From the NCBI RefSeq assembly GCF_030864355.1, contig NC_083397.1, forward strand, positions 2,046,001 through 2,110,000: a stretch of 64,000 nt of DNA, read 5' to 3'. This DNA comes from Cutaneotrichosporon cavernicola (Eukaryota; Basidiomycota; Tremellomycetes; Trichosporonales; Trichosporonaceae). Shown here one piece after another: positions 32,531-43,875 of the stretch. Every line of letters begins with the position of its first letter. Position 1 is the stretch's first letter. The translations under genes and the position numbers were made by a program. The notes under the pieces are model-generated. The model was not told the DNA's origin, searched no databases, and saw only the letters and a program-made list of their open reading frames with translations.

Positions 32531-33387
32531 TTACTTCTTGCTGACGAGACGCGACTGTTTGTCGGCAGCCTCGCGAGCCGCCTCTTTCTGTCAGTTTGAG
32601 TTTGGAATTTGCTAAGTACTGACCCTCCTGCTCTGCGGCGCGCTGTGCGGCGGCAGCCTCGCGCTTCTTGCGGATCTCCTGCAGACGCGCCAGGTCCGAC
32701 TTGGCCTGCTGCGTCTTACCTGCCGCCTGGCGCTGCTGGAACTTTTTCTTCTCTGCCGCCTCGCTTCGGTCAGCGAGTTACTATGCCGACATACCGCTCA
32801 CGACGAGTCGGCTCGACCCTCTTTGGCGGGGACGGGATGTCGTCTTCCTCCTCCTCCTCACTCTCCTCGACCTTGGCTTTAGCCGCCTTCTTGAGCTTGG
32901 CCTTGCGCTCGGCACGGGTCAGGCCCTCGTCCTCGCTCTCCTCGACAGCCACAGTGTTGCCCAGCTTGAGGTTGAGCGCGGCCATCTCGGGCGCCAGCTT
33001 GTGCTCGACTTCCTCCTCGGATTCCGATTCAGACTCGTCCTCCTCGCTATCGGCCTCGACCGTGTCGGGGCGCATACGCTCATCGATGTCGCGCGAAAAA
33101 TGACGCCCGCCACCACGCGTCACCTTGAATTTTCTGATGTCAATGTCCATGGCATGGCGATGTAGAGCTCGGACCCCAAATGTGTCGACGAGACGACGCA
33201 AACACCCCTCCATACACGATCAGACGGGGTCAAGGCCGGGTTCACCGGGTCACGACCGCACGGCAAGAAAAGTTGGAATGCACTGCACTCGCCACCCACC
33301 ACTGCTTCCCCCTCTTCCTCTTCCACTTTCTCTGCTACTTGGTAAAACTCACCCACGTCCACGCGAAGAAGCACCACCGCGTCCCAT
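32531..33387 (-). CDS. PDAP1/PP28-like casein-kinase-substrate phosphoprotein
   Basis: Homologue of the heat- and acid-stable 28-kDa phosphoprotein family. Exon 1 is 35 nt (MGRGGASSRGRG) and a 219-nt intron (33134-33352) joins it to KFKVTRGGGRHFSRDID. Acidic Ser-rich stretches (EADSEEDESESESEEE) are likely CK2 sites. The family signature is in the third exon, AAGKTQQAKSDLARLQEI followed by RKKREAAAAQRAAE, and the C-terminus is SRLVSKK. Function is poorly defined in any organism; proteins of this family are basic/acidic and disordered. Its ATG is 185 bp from that of RNase H2 subunit C on the other strand. About 200 residues. Confidence 0.8.
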
Positions 33388-33572
33388 TGTTGTGATGTAG
33401 TAGATCTGTAGAGTGAGAAATGGAAATGTAATTGTCGACCAGAGAGTGATCGAATACCATGAGGCACATTCCCAACTCTATCTGCCCCACTCCTTTTTGT
33501 ACGGGATCAAACGAACGCGTCCTTTAAATGAAATCAATATCAACGCGTCCCCCAACACCCATTACCACCACA

Positions 33573-34474
33573 ATGTCCTTTGTCCTCGCAGCGAGCACCA
33601 ACCTCCCTTCAACAAGCCTCCAGCTACTCCCCTTCTACCTCACTCCAACTCCCGCTACCGCGCCGGTCTCGGATTACTTCGTGCCCCGGCCCACGCCGTC
33701 TGGATATCTCGCCGCGTTCCGGGGACGACAAGTGGTGGGACAGGAGATCGAGGTTCCGAGAGGGTATCGTGGAGTCGTGTTGCGCGCGGCGCCTCCACCC
33801 ACGGGAGGGCTATCCGCGTCGTCCTCTTCCTCCATTCCAGAGGAGACGCGCTCGACGCGGACGCAGCAGAAGGGCGCAGCGCAGGTCGCCCTCTCGCGGC
33901 CTCGGCCTGTTCGCGGTCGTCGAACCCGCAAGATTGTCCTGGAGGACGACGAGGAAAAAGAGCCGCCAGCCAAACGCCGGGCAGTGAGCGCGGCTGAAAT
34001 CAACAAAGAACAAGCCCCCGTACCGGTCATCAATGTCGTGCCGTCGTCTCCTCCCCATGAAGAGGAGGACGAGATGGCGCGCGAAGTCGATCTCTCTGCC
34101 CCAATCGAGTCGATTCAGGCCGAAATTGAAGAGGCAGAGGCACCCATCCAGGATGATGGACCCCGTGATGGATCCCTCCGTGTGTTGACGCCCACAGCCA
34201 AGTTTGATCGGTTTACCCTCTGGACACCGGATGCGCCACTTGCGGGTTTCCGGGCCGACGAGAGGGATGGGGCCGAGGGCGAGAATCAGGAGAGGAAGAG
34301 GGAGGAAGAAGGAGGGTGGTGGCGCCGTGGAGGGGCGGGCGAGGGCGGGGATGAGTTCGTACGCGCCCTCGGCGAGTGGCTTGGATTGAATGAGATTGTG
34401 AGTTGTCCGTCAAGCCACGATGGAGCTGACTGATGCAGATTCATGCCCCGACGTATGATGCCGACGACGAGTAG
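33573..34474 (+). CDS. Ribonuclease H2 subunit C
   Basis: Non-catalytic subunit of RNase H2, which removes ribonucleotides from DNA. Begins MSFVLAASTNLPSTSLQLLPF; YFVPRP...GYLAAFRGRQVVGQEIEVP with RGYRGVVL is the family N-terminal block. The C-terminal block has FDRFTLWTPDAPLAGF, a charged insert, WWRRGG, then ALGEWLGLNEI joined by a 41-nt intron (34398-34438) to IHAPTYDADDE. The central 120 residues are acidic/Arg-rich and disordered and include KIVLEDDEEKEPPAKRRA, a possible nuclear localisation signal. An upstream in-frame ATG at 33528 would add 15 residues. About 285 residues, longer than the animal protein because of the disordered middle. Confidence 0.82.
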
Positions 34475-34637
34475 GCCATGTAGTGGCACTAGCATCCATG
34501 CATGCTATTAGAGTATGTATTACACAGTGGCAGCGGTAGTGTCCGTAAAACCCAAGACGATGTACAGATGAGTAGGGGTATCATGGCAAGGTATACGAGT
34601 TGAAGGGTACTGGAGGCAAGTTGAGAGTTGAGAGGGG

Positions 34638-35906
34638 TTACGAGGGCGGGGGTATGGATGCCGATGGACTCGGCCGGGCCGTCGAGCTGGTACTCGTGCC
34701 GTCCGAGATGGTTGGACTTGATGCGGGACTTGTCGTTTGACTGGTCGACGTAGTGGTGGGGCTTTGAGGCACCCCAACAGCGGCTGGCGGTGTCGTCACA
34801 GCTGGGTTGGGGATGGTACGGCCTGGTCGACTTCGACGCGCCATCTCGGCGTCGTGGGCATCAGCTTCCGCAGACGACTTGAACCGTCGTCCAACAACTT
34901 CGACTTTCTCTTTCTGGCCGACGCGGACCCATCCATCTGGATCGTTAGGATTTGTCATGACGATGCCTCTGGTACTGCGTGGTTCTTGACGTGGTAAACC
35001 GAGTTTCTCTCGCAACTCGCGATTCTCAACCTCGACGCGCTCATGGTTTGCGAGAAACTGCCCCTTCTCATGCGCCCACTGGTTTCGTTCGGCCTCGAGT
35101 TTTTGCGCATACCATTCGAAATCCTTTGCGACTCGGTCCGAGTGACGCTCGACGCGTTCTGCGCGTCTCTCTGCTTCTGCCAAATCCCGCCGGAGTTGCG
35201 ACACCAGACGTTCGGCTGCGTCTGCGCGGGATTGGGATTCCGAGAGGTCGACAACGAGTTGGGCGGGGTCACGTTGGGCCATTTCGAGACGAGCCTGGTA
35301 ATCCGACAAGTCACGCCGGAGCCGGGAAGAGGTGGTGCGCTCGTCTTCGAGGAGGAGCATTAAGCGGTATTGCGCACAGCCGCGGACACAGTCGGGTTCG
35401 TGGCACGGACCAGTGTCGGGTTCGTGGTCGTCTTGGGCGAGCGCGCCCTTTGGTTGCGGCTGGGGTTGGGTGGGAGGTGGGGAGGGGTGGGAGGGTGGGT
35501 TGGAGAGCTGGAAGAGGGTGGAGTGGGTGGGGAGGGAAAAGGAGGAGCGGTGGCCTGGGTTCGGCGACGGCGGAGAAGGCGGTGACTGGTATTCAAAGTT
35601 CAAAGGCGACAGAGGGGTGGTTGGCGTCGCTCCAAGGTTTGGCGACCCGTACGGCGTCCGCCTACGCCTCTCGTCGTCTTCCTCATCCCGGCGCCTACGA
35701 CTTACACTGACGCGGGTGAGCGACCGACCCAGGGCCTGTGGGGTTGGCGGGGACAGCGCGAGTGCTGGTGGAGGATATGGGGTCCGTCGGGACGAAGACG
35801 AAAGGGGCGGGGCGACGGAATACGCGTTGACAGTTGGTGGACAGGTCCGCCGGCGCCGCGGACTGCCTGGCGGCGACATGTCGACGTCGACGTCGTCGCC
35901 CATCAT
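34638..35906 (-). CDS. Coiled-coil protein of unknown function, 422 aa
   Basis: A single exon. The first 150 residues are disordered and Pro/Ser/Arg-rich (SPPGSPRRRR, RRTPYPPPALALSPPTP). A Cys/His group, GPCHEPDCVRGC, follows at about residues 163-175. Next comes a long charged coiled coil, roughly residues 180-300 (LEDERTTSSRLRRDLSDYQA onward, with many RDL/ERR heptads). NPNDPDGWVRVG and a Ser/Thr-rich tail complete it. The C-x4-C-x3-C spacing is suggestive but not a recognised zinc finger. I do not recognise the family; the coiled coil suggests an oligomeric scaffold. Confidence 0.75.
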   Translation of the reverse strand: MMGDDVDVDMSPPGSPRRRRTCPPTVNAYSVAPPLSSSSRRTPYPPPALALSPPTPQALGRSLTRVSVSRRRRDEEDDERRRRTPYGSPNLGATPTTPLSPLNFEYQSPPSPPSPNPGHRSSFSLPTHSTLFQLSNPPSHPSPPPTQPQPQPKGALAQDDHEPDTGPCHEPDCVRGCAQYRLMLLLEDERTTSSRLRRDLSDYQARLEMAQRDPAQLVVDLSESQSRADAAERLVSQLRRDLAEAERRAERVERHSDRVAKDFEWYAQKLEAERNQWAHEKGQFLANHERVEVENRELREKLGLPRQEPRSTRGIVMTNPNDPDGWVRVGQKEKVEVVGRRFKSSAEADAHDAEMARRSRPGRTIPNPAVTTPPAAVGVPQSPTTTSTSQTTSPASSPTISDGTSTSSTARPSPSASIPPPS

Positions 35907-37396
35907 TACGCGCGCGGGTTGGGCCTGTTAACTTTATGATCGGTGGGTGACGATGAGGTGAAGAAGATGAGGAGAGTTGATCAACGCCCCGCCAAGCGGG
36001 GCGGGATTGGGGATTGGGGGGAGTGGGGTAGAGGAAGATTGTAAGAGGTACGAGGTGGGTTAACGGGCTCTGTACAGGGATGTTGCTCGAAACGAACAAA
36101 TGGCGCGAAGACATCGAACAAAATGTCCCAGTTCAACGTCGGTGGCGCAAGGAACCCGTACCGTATCGTGGGGCCGTGGGGCCCGTGTGCTTGGGGTTGG
36201 GCTTGAACATGGACCGGTGCGAGCGCGAGCGCGTCCGATTCACCGCGACGCCACCTTTAGAACAGACGACTAGGACTCGAGTCCTCAAGTTCTCGCACCG
36301 ACGCCACGATGCTTGGCGTCACCCCGACCCCACCTCCCTCAGAGGGACCCCCGTGGGGATGTTTGTAGAAACTCATTCCTCGTTGATGGCAAGCTGGACA
36401 AACTCGGAAACTAAGAGGGCGGGGCGGGGCGGGGCGCGGCAAAGGCGCACACGCACAGTTACCAATGTTATGGGTACGGTTAACATTAGAATTCTTTGAG
36501 GTGTGCTTGTTGACGGCGACTGAGTGTGAGGTGAGAGAGAGACAGCGTTCGAGTGACAAGGAACGTGTGTGGAATGTTGGCTTGGAATAGGGTGAGGGCG
36601 AGCAGAGGGCGAAGGATGGAGCAAGGTCAAAGTGGTCGTTGTTTTGTTGGGTTGGTTGGGTGAGAGGGAGGGGGGGGGGGGGGGGGGGGGCTTACGGGGG
36701 GTTGAGGGCTTTGCGTCTAGCCCCCGTCCAGGAGTAGTTGGTTCGCACCAACTTCGGGTGTCAGTGCGCAGGAACGTCAAGGAGTAGACGCTCAGACGCT
36801 TGGATGCTTGGACGCTCAGGCGTCGTCGCGCTCACTCAAACGAGTCCAGAGGACTCGAAATAGTCCAGTCGGATCGAGTCGGCGTTGCAATAGAGCTTGG
36901 CGTCTACCTCTGGCGTCTAGTTAGGGACGTGTGTACCCCATCCTCACGCTGCTTGGATGACTTGGGTGCTTTTCGGCTCCAGTGTCCAGTGTCGTCCCAC
37001 GTCCTGGCAGCTGGCAGCCATGCCACGGAAAAACACAACGGGCGTGCGTGCGACAGGCAACTCTGTCGGCCCATGGGCATTCCGTGAATGAGCAGGGCAG
37101 TGAACAGCAACGCGTTAATAACCCGAATCAGATGAGCCACACTTGGCGTCCACGAGCTGGGTGGAATGCGCCACCAACGTAACGAACCAACCCGGCCTGT
37201 GCTTGGCCTGTGCAGACAACTTATTCCCAGCTTTTCTTCTCGCGGACGTACATGGACAGAGTAGTACATTGAAATATGCCAAGGTGACATGGGACATCGA
37301 TCGACTGCTTGCGGGGAACCGTTCCGGGACGTGCGCCTGCGTCACGCGCTTGCACTTGGACTTGCGCTTGCAGTTGCACACGCACTTGTAAAATTC
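35907..37396. other. 1.5-kb region without a convincing gene, with poly-G tract
   Basis: Between the coiled-coil gene start and the ISA1 stop. It holds a run of 21 G (36670-36690) and GC-rich boxes (GGGGCGGGGCGGGGCG near 36419-36435). The largest frame (36080-36499, plus) lacks protein-like features. Repeated CTCAGACGCTTGGATGCTTGGACG-type near-repeats occur at about 36789-36825. Confidence 0.5.
36670..36690. repeat. Poly-G tract of 21 bases
   Basis: Uninterrupted G run, a mirror of the poly-C run at 6038. Potential G-quadruplex; length may be inexact in the assembly. Confidence 0.9.
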
Positions 37397-38095
37397 TTAG
37401 AAGCGAATGTTGAAGCTTTCGCCACACCCGCACGTGTCTACAATGTTCGGGTTCTCAAACACGAATCCTGCGCTCAACCGGTTATCCCGCCAGTCCATGA
37501 CGCTCCCGATAATCGAGAAGAGCGCCTTCGAGTCGACGAGGACCTTGACGCCGTCCTGCTCGACGACTTCGTCAAACTTGCCTCCGGGAGGGTCGACGTA
37601 GTCGAGGTGGTACGCCATGCCGGCGCATCCGCGCGTCTTGACGCCGATACGCAGCAACTTGGGCTCGGTCGGCGACGACATGAGTGCCTTGAGGCGCGAA
37701 ATAGCGTTGGGTGTCTGCGGTTAGTCATATACACACAACGATTAGTCAGTGGCGAGGGAAGGTCGGGGTTGGTGGTGGTCCCGCACACCATTGGCGGTCC
37801 ACCAAGATTCCTCGGCACTCACCATCTTCAATGCGGCCTTGGTGGGCTTGAACTGGCGCCGGGGCTTGACTGCCGGCTTCTCGGTGGGCGCAGGGGTCGG
37901 GGTGGGCTTGGGAGCCGCGGACGACGACGCCGCGTCGACGGCCGGCATGTCCGAGACTGTGCGGATTGTGGGGGCGACATGCGCGGCGCGCGTGGGAAGA
38001 GTCGAGGACGCGCGCACCAGCGGCCGCAGGTGGATACGGGAGGACGAAGCGAGCGACGACGCGGCAAATGGTGCGATGCGGTGGAGGGCGGCCAT
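37397..38095 (-). CDS. ISA1: Mitochondrial A-type iron-sulfur cluster assembly protein
   Basis: Acts in maturation of mitochondrial [4Fe-4S] proteins with Isa2 and Iba57. Exon 1 (38095 to about 37824) encodes an Ala/Ser/Arg-rich mitochondrial presequence, MAALHRIAPFAASSLASSS, then a Pro-rich linker and FKPTKAALKM. Intron 2 joins to TPNAISRLKALMSSP. The conserved cysteines are present: RGCAG and the C-terminal CGCGESFNI motif. GMAYHLDY and VDSKALFSIIGSVMDW are typical A-type elements. About 185 residues. Distinction from Isa2 rests on the G-x-A-Y-x-L-D-Y and CGCGESF motifs and is good but not absolute. Confidence 0.9.
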
Positions 38096-38971
38096 GTTGT
38101 GATGGGCTGGTGTGGGTGTTTCTGGGGTTTAGAGTCGCTTGGTGCGGCGCGGTGGTGGGTGGTGGTGCGTGGTGATGCTGAGAGGGTTGGGTGGGAGATG
38201 TGGTGGTTTGAGAAAGAGATGATGAGTGATGGAGTGGAGTGATGATGTGGGCTATTGTCAGGTGATGGGTTGGTGGATGGGTGACGAGTGCTGATAGATA
38301 GAGTGCTAATAGAGTGCTAATAGAGTGGTGGCAACGGGCAACGGGCACGGGACTGAGTCGCCAAACTGCACTTGCAGTTGGAAACTGGAGCGATTTGATT
38401 GGTCCCCGATGACACCCGAGGCGTAAGACGAGTTCTTCGTTCTCTTCGGATCTTGCAGCGGACGATTGGGGAATGTGCGGAATGCGTGGGATACGAGTGG
38501 GCTAGCTATGGGAATGAGAGGAGATGTAGATGTAGATGGTGAGACAGAGAGAGCCGTTATGGCAGCTCCTTTTCGAGTCTGGTTTGGTTAGCAAGGTAGT
38601 AGATGACCTGGTGACTAGCTTGCTAGGTGCGAGGTGCCAGGCACGTCGCGACATGTGGCACTGGCTCAAAGCCGAATTAATCCGTCACCAAAACCACCTC
38701 AGTGATGAGGACACCACCACAAGCCACATCCACGCGCTTGCTAGACTCTCACTGACCAACCCCCAACCCACAGGCGATGCATCCCAAGCCACCAGGACAA
38801 AGCTACTGTACAACCAAATCATACGAAACGATGCATAAATGCGAACCGAACATGACATGAGAAATCAGAATACGCAAATTACAGGTTTAACCAGTCCACC
38901 AAGTTTCAAGCACATTCCGTACCAAGCAAGGTCTCGGTCAATTCAACAAGTTGTTGAGTGTTCAGTTCAGG
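38096..38971. other. Intergenic region upstream of ISA1
   Basis: About 880 bp with no recognised gene. TGGTGG-rich stretches lie close to the ISA1 start and a GAGTGCTAATA repeat occurs near 38299-38325. The plus-strand 100-codon frame at 38536-38838 looks non-coding. Confidence 0.45.
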
Positions 38972-39187
38972 TCACGACGACGGCATGACGGGGAGCACAC
39001 CAGCTCCAAACGAGCGCGTGCAGTAGCGGCATATCCAACCACTCTCGCGGCGTACCGGCCAGCACCGCGCTACTGTCAGCGAGATCGCACACCACTTACC
39101 GCCGCGGTTATGCCCATCTGGCGAGCCCCAGCACGTCGGCGTGGGTCGGTTAGTGTATGGTGGGGGCAGACCATCGTTGGAGCTCAT
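38972..39187 (-). CDS. Possible small Cys-containing protein, 71 aa
   Basis: Short frame starting MSSNDGLPPPYTNRPTPTC and ending SFGAGVLPVMPSS, with a CRYC pair in between. A TATAAA box lies at 39315-39320 on this strand, 128 bp upstream, and the intervening leader is the (GTGTCT)n array. GTAAGT...CTGACAG would mark a 27-nt intron that keeps the frame; that is shorter than any confident intron here. Small PPPY-starting proteins are common orphans in fungi, but there is no homology evidence. Tentative. Confidence 0.3.
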   Translation of the reverse strand: MSSNDGLPPPYTNRPTPTCWGSPDGHNRGGKWCAISLTVARCWPVRRESGWICRYCTRSFGAGVLPVMPSS

Positions 39188-39223
39188 GTTGGAGTGAATC
39201 TCGGTTGCAAGTTGGGGTCGGGC

Positions 39224-39283
39224 GTGTCTGTGTCTGTGTCTGTGTCTGTGTCTGTGTCTGTGTCCGTGTCTGTGTCTGTGTCT
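39224..39283. repeat. Hexanucleotide (GTGTCT)n array, about ten units
   Basis: Sixty bases of GTGTCT repeats with one base change (a C in one unit). On the minus strand it reads (AGACAC)n and lies in the presumed 5' leader of the small frame at 38972-39187. Confidence 0.95.
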
Positions 39284-40345
39284 CAAGTCTTGGGTGTAAT
39301 CATGTCGTACGCGCTTTATAGTCAGACGAGTGCACCCGATCAGTGATCTTCAAGGGATTCGGCGCGGCATGGAGTCACCGCGAGAGACGTTGTGGGGACA
39401 TGTGTTGGAGTGGATTGTCGCTCACGACTGGGGCCTGGTTATGGAATGCTGTGAAGGGCAGTGGAGGCAGTGAGTAATCTCGAACAAGAGGCGGTGTACA
39501 TTTAGCGCTTGAGTTTGGGAGGGGTATTTGGGCATTTGGGCATTTGGGCGGCCATTAGCCCATTTGACAGAGATGACGGAAATATTAGGATCAACACTGT
39601 TCCAAGTGGTGCCTTACGGCCGGGTACCAGTTTCTTTAGCTCCACCAAACCTCTGCTCCTATTATCGGGTCCCTTGGGTGGCCTGGGTGGTTTACGTTGC
39701 CAGTTCCTATATTCAGCTCCACAGAACAAGGTTGGAAACGGCTGCCCCGAGTCACAGGCGGACATTTTGCGGCCAGGTAGAATTTATTGATCGACAATGG
39801 TCCCTGTGGGCTGTGACGACGGAGGCGTTAGCTTAGTTGCTTTGAAACGCAGCTGGATCTGGGTTCGGTGTTGGGACTGGGACTCGGCGCTCACTCCCTC
39901 AGGGCCATTCCTATAATCTGGCTTTGGACGAGTGCGGCGTCTCCAGACCGTGGATGAAAGAAATGTCGATGCGATAACGGAGTGATGCATGTTAGCTTGT
40001 AGGCGCGGTCATGGACAGCGCGTTATGGCGGTCATCGAGAGGGTGTCATGGAGGTCATGGACAGCGCGTTATGGAGATGCATTCAGAGAGATTACACAAA
40101 GGTGGACCATTCTCAACTCTGGCTCCCACCTGATCATCCTACCTTCCTCTCTATCATCCAGGGGCAAACATACACTATACACTCCTACCCCCATCCGAAA
40201 TGCGCGTAGTTGCATTCAATCATGCAGTAACCCACTACCATCCATCACCTCATTCACACCATCCCTCTTCCTTCATCATCCCCCCACTCTCCCTCCTTGC
40301 CTTCTCTAAACATGTTCTAAGTTATACCCGCAACAGAAAACAGAA
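39284..40345. other. Intergenic region with short duplications
   Basis: About 1.06 kb. CATTTGGG repeats near 39531-39550 and a 22-bp duplication GGTCATGGACAGCGCGTTAT(GG) at 40007-40028 and 40053-40074. The frames at 39502-39836 look like shadows of each other. Pyrimidine-rich leader before the gene at 40346. Confidence 0.5.
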
Positions 40346-42136
40346 ATGGTCACGACCGCATCCCCAACAGTTCCCCTGCCTCCAGGTGTCGGACCCCCAA
40401 TTATCCGCACCAGCTCGCCACCGCGAAAACAAATCCCCACCACCACCACCACCGCCCCCTTTGCCGCTCCCAACCATGCCGTTGCTCCCCCCACAGTCAC
40501 AGGTCGGCGTAACCCGGAACCCATCCAGCCCCCAAGTCTGACGCACCGCCGGCGCGTAGACCCCGTGTCGTCGAGCGATGGCGCCGTTCGCGCGCGTATG
40601 GCCACCGGACCAAATACCCACAATCAGCCGGGGTGGCGACAGGGAAAGCCGCTCTTCGAGTGGATCACACGAAAGCTTGGCGCGCGCCGCGGCTCTGATG
40701 CGGCAGTCGAGAGGCCTTCCGTGCCACACTACGTGCCAAAGTCGCACCGCCGCCCCGAAGGCGGACGGCTGCACTATCGTCGCGCAGAACGCAACCTGTC
40801 GCCAGGTGACGCGAGCATCAACCGCAACAGTGTGGATACGAACCGTCCCGAAAGCATGTCGTTGCGCAGCCACAGTTTCAGTGCGAGCCAGACGCCAAGC
40901 GAGCGACGCCGCGAAGCCAACAACCCCTACCCATCCATCCCTGTGCCAATGCTCCGACGGAGCTACCCCGCTTCGACGATCGACTCGGGCTCCCGTCCTC
41001 CCTCGTTGAGTGTGTTCAGCCGCAGTCGCACACCATCGATCGCGTCACTGAGCGATCTAGCAACTCGTGGGCGAGGCCTCAGCATTACCGAATCGCTTAC
41101 TGGTCGCGCGGACGAGGATGCCAGCCTCCGGCCCATTCCGCCTTCCCCGACATCCATGTCTGTGACATCACGCTCAGGGTCGGTCCCACTGTGGCGATGT
41201 GACTCTGCTTCGGCACCTCGCCGTGTGCGCACGACGTCTCCACCACCCATATCCGGGCGCCGGGACACGAATGCCTCGAGCATCGGTGCGTCGTACACGA
41301 GCGAAGACTACACCCAGAGTCGGCAGAACTCGTTGGCGAGCACCAAGCCGACGACGGTCATGAGCTTTGAGAGCGGATCGCCGGCCCACATTGCGGTCGC
41401 ACCGAGCCTCAGCTCATCGCCGCCTGTCCAGAGAACGATGAGCTCACCAACGACAACGGGCACGTCACTGGGCCACCTTCCCTCGCCGATCTCGTCGACG
41501 TTTGTGCCGCCCGACGAGCTTTCTGTGCGTGTGCCGCTGCACTCGCGCTACCACCCGCGCAATAACCCGCACCCGTCAGCCGTACCGCGGGCCGACGCGT
41601 CGATCGTCACACTGGCGTCTTCCACCTTTGGCCTCGCCCCCAGCCCGGCGGATAGAACCGCGGTGCGCCCGGGATCGCTGCGCCTGCGTGATGCGGCCTC
41701 GCCGTCGTCCTACCTCGCGCCGCATGTCACGTCGCCGACGGTAGCCTTCGCTGATCGCCCGGGGAGCGTGCATGACGGCGTGTCGACGCACGCGCTGTCG
41801 CTGTCAGTTCGCACGCGGGGTTATGGGCGCGCTGACGACGACGCGAGTATGCGCGCCGTCCGCCGCCGCGGGAGCTGGGAGAGCGGCGAGAGCCGCTGGT
41901 CGTGGCGTCCCGGACCAGCCGACGCGTCAATGATCCACGCACTGAACCGGCGCTCCGAGTTGCTCAACGAAGGCGAGGACGGGCTCACGTCGCCCGGCCG
42001 ATCGTCGGTGTACGCCAGAGACCGCGATTCGTACCGCACGGCGCTGACGTGGGCTGCGGATACCGACGAAGGGGAGAGTGGGCCGGGATTGAGCGAGACG
42101 GGACTGCTCCACCGCCCCGTCAGTGTCAAGGTATAA
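40346..42136 (+). CDS. Large Ser/Pro/Arg-rich disordered protein, 596 aa
   Basis: A single exon with fungal-type codon use. Almost the whole chain is predicted disordered, with Ser/Thr-Pro motifs (SSPPRK, TTSPPPISG, LTSPGRSS) that suit phosphorylation. The only ordered-looking stretches are KPLFEWITRKLGARR near residue 105 and repeated DASI/DASM/DASL motifs (DASINRNS, DASLRPIP, DASIVTLA, DASMRAVR, DASMIHAL), then GSWESGESRWSWRPG near residue 515. The repeated DAS motif is notable. No family recognised. It ends 69 bp from the convergent DPM1 stop. Confidence 0.8.
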   Translation: MVTTASPTVPLPPGVGPPIIRTSSPPRKQIPTTTTTAPFAAPNHAVAPPTVTGRRNPEPIQPPSLTHRRRVDPVSSSDGAVRARMATGPNTHNQPGWRQGKPLFEWITRKLGARRGSDAAVERPSVPHYVPKSHRRPEGGRLHYRRAERNLSPGDASINRNSVDTNRPESMSLRSHSFSASQTPSERRREANNPYPSIPVPMLRRSYPASTIDSGSRPPSLSVFSRSRTPSIASLSDLATRGRGLSITESLTGRADEDASLRPIPPSPTSMSVTSRSGSVPLWRCDSASAPRRVRTTSPPPISGRRDTNASSIGASYTSEDYTQSRQNSLASTKPTTVMSFESGSPAHIAVAPSLSSSPPVQRTMSSPTTTGTSLGHLPSPISSTFVPPDELSVRVPLHSRYHPRNNPHPSAVPRADASIVTLASSTFGLAPSPADRTAVRPGSLRLRDAASPSSYLAPHVTSPTVAFADRPGSVHDGVSTHALSLSVRTRGYGRADDDASMRAVRRRGSWESGESRWSWRPGPADASMIHALNRRSELLNEGEDGLTSPGRSSVYARDRDSYRTALTWAADTDEGESGPGLSETGLLHRPVSVKV

Positions 42137-42205
42137 TAAACTTGTGTTCTCTTCTCCTGTATCATGATCATGCATTGTACATCTATCCCTACCTACCTAA
42201 ATACA

Positions 42206-43245
<1,040 letters not shown>

Positions 43246-43672
43246 ATGGCCGACTTTGTGACTCTGGAAAGCGCGGACGGGTTCAGTGTTGTCGTGCCGC
43301 GCAAGATGGCCATGGCGAGTCCAACCCTCAAGGCCATGTTGGATGAGGATGGTTGGTTGTATGCAAGGAGAGGCTGACGGTAGCGGCGTTCCAGGAGGCC
43401 GCGAGTCGGACGGCGCGGTTGCAGTATCGGTGAGTATCCTCGACCTGGGGCTTCGCCTCGGCTTCGACCCGCCTGACAACAGCGGAATCATCATCCTCAA
43501 GGTTGCCGAGTATCTCGCGTACAAGGTGCAGTATGCCGACTATGCCGCTAGCGATATCCGGGAAGACTTCCTGCACCGCATCGAGCCGTACATTGCCCTC
43601 GAACTGTGAGGTGTCCAAAGGCTCTATCTAGCTGACGCCAGCCATTCGGCCGCCGACTACCTGGACATTTAG
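43246..43672 (+). CDS. ELC1: Elongin C / Skp1-like ubiquitin ligase adaptor
   Basis: BTB/POZ-fold adaptor of cullin ubiquitin ligases and of elongin complexes. Four exons give MADFVTLESADGFSVVVPRK, ASPTLKAMLDED, AAFQEAASRTARLQYRGII, ILKVAEYLAYKVQYADY, REDFLHRIEPYIALEL and a last exon HSAADYLDI. The S-x-T-x-K-A-M-L and P-x-x-A-x-E-L-x-x-A-A-x-Y-L-D pattern identifies elongin C rather than Skp1. The first intron is only 32 nt (GTTGGT donor, GGCTGACGGTAG end). About 115 residues, normal size. Confidence 0.9.
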
Positions 43673-43875
43673 TCCTCTTCTCTCTTCACACATGTATCCA
43701 TATCATCCAGTCCAACGTCCAAGCAGTGTTCAAAGGGCATGTTGTAAAGAACGGACGATAGATTGATATGCATCAGACAGGGCAAACTATGAAAGAAAGG
43801 GCCGAAGCCATGCTACTGGAAACCCGGATGGAGGGGCGCTCCTCCTCTATGGCCTATGGCCGGAAATTGGGCATG

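Noticed and set aside
36080..36499. 139-codon plus-strand frame upstream of the coiled-coil gene
   Set aside because: Composition follows GC-rich repeats (GGGGCGGGGCGG) and no motif is visible.
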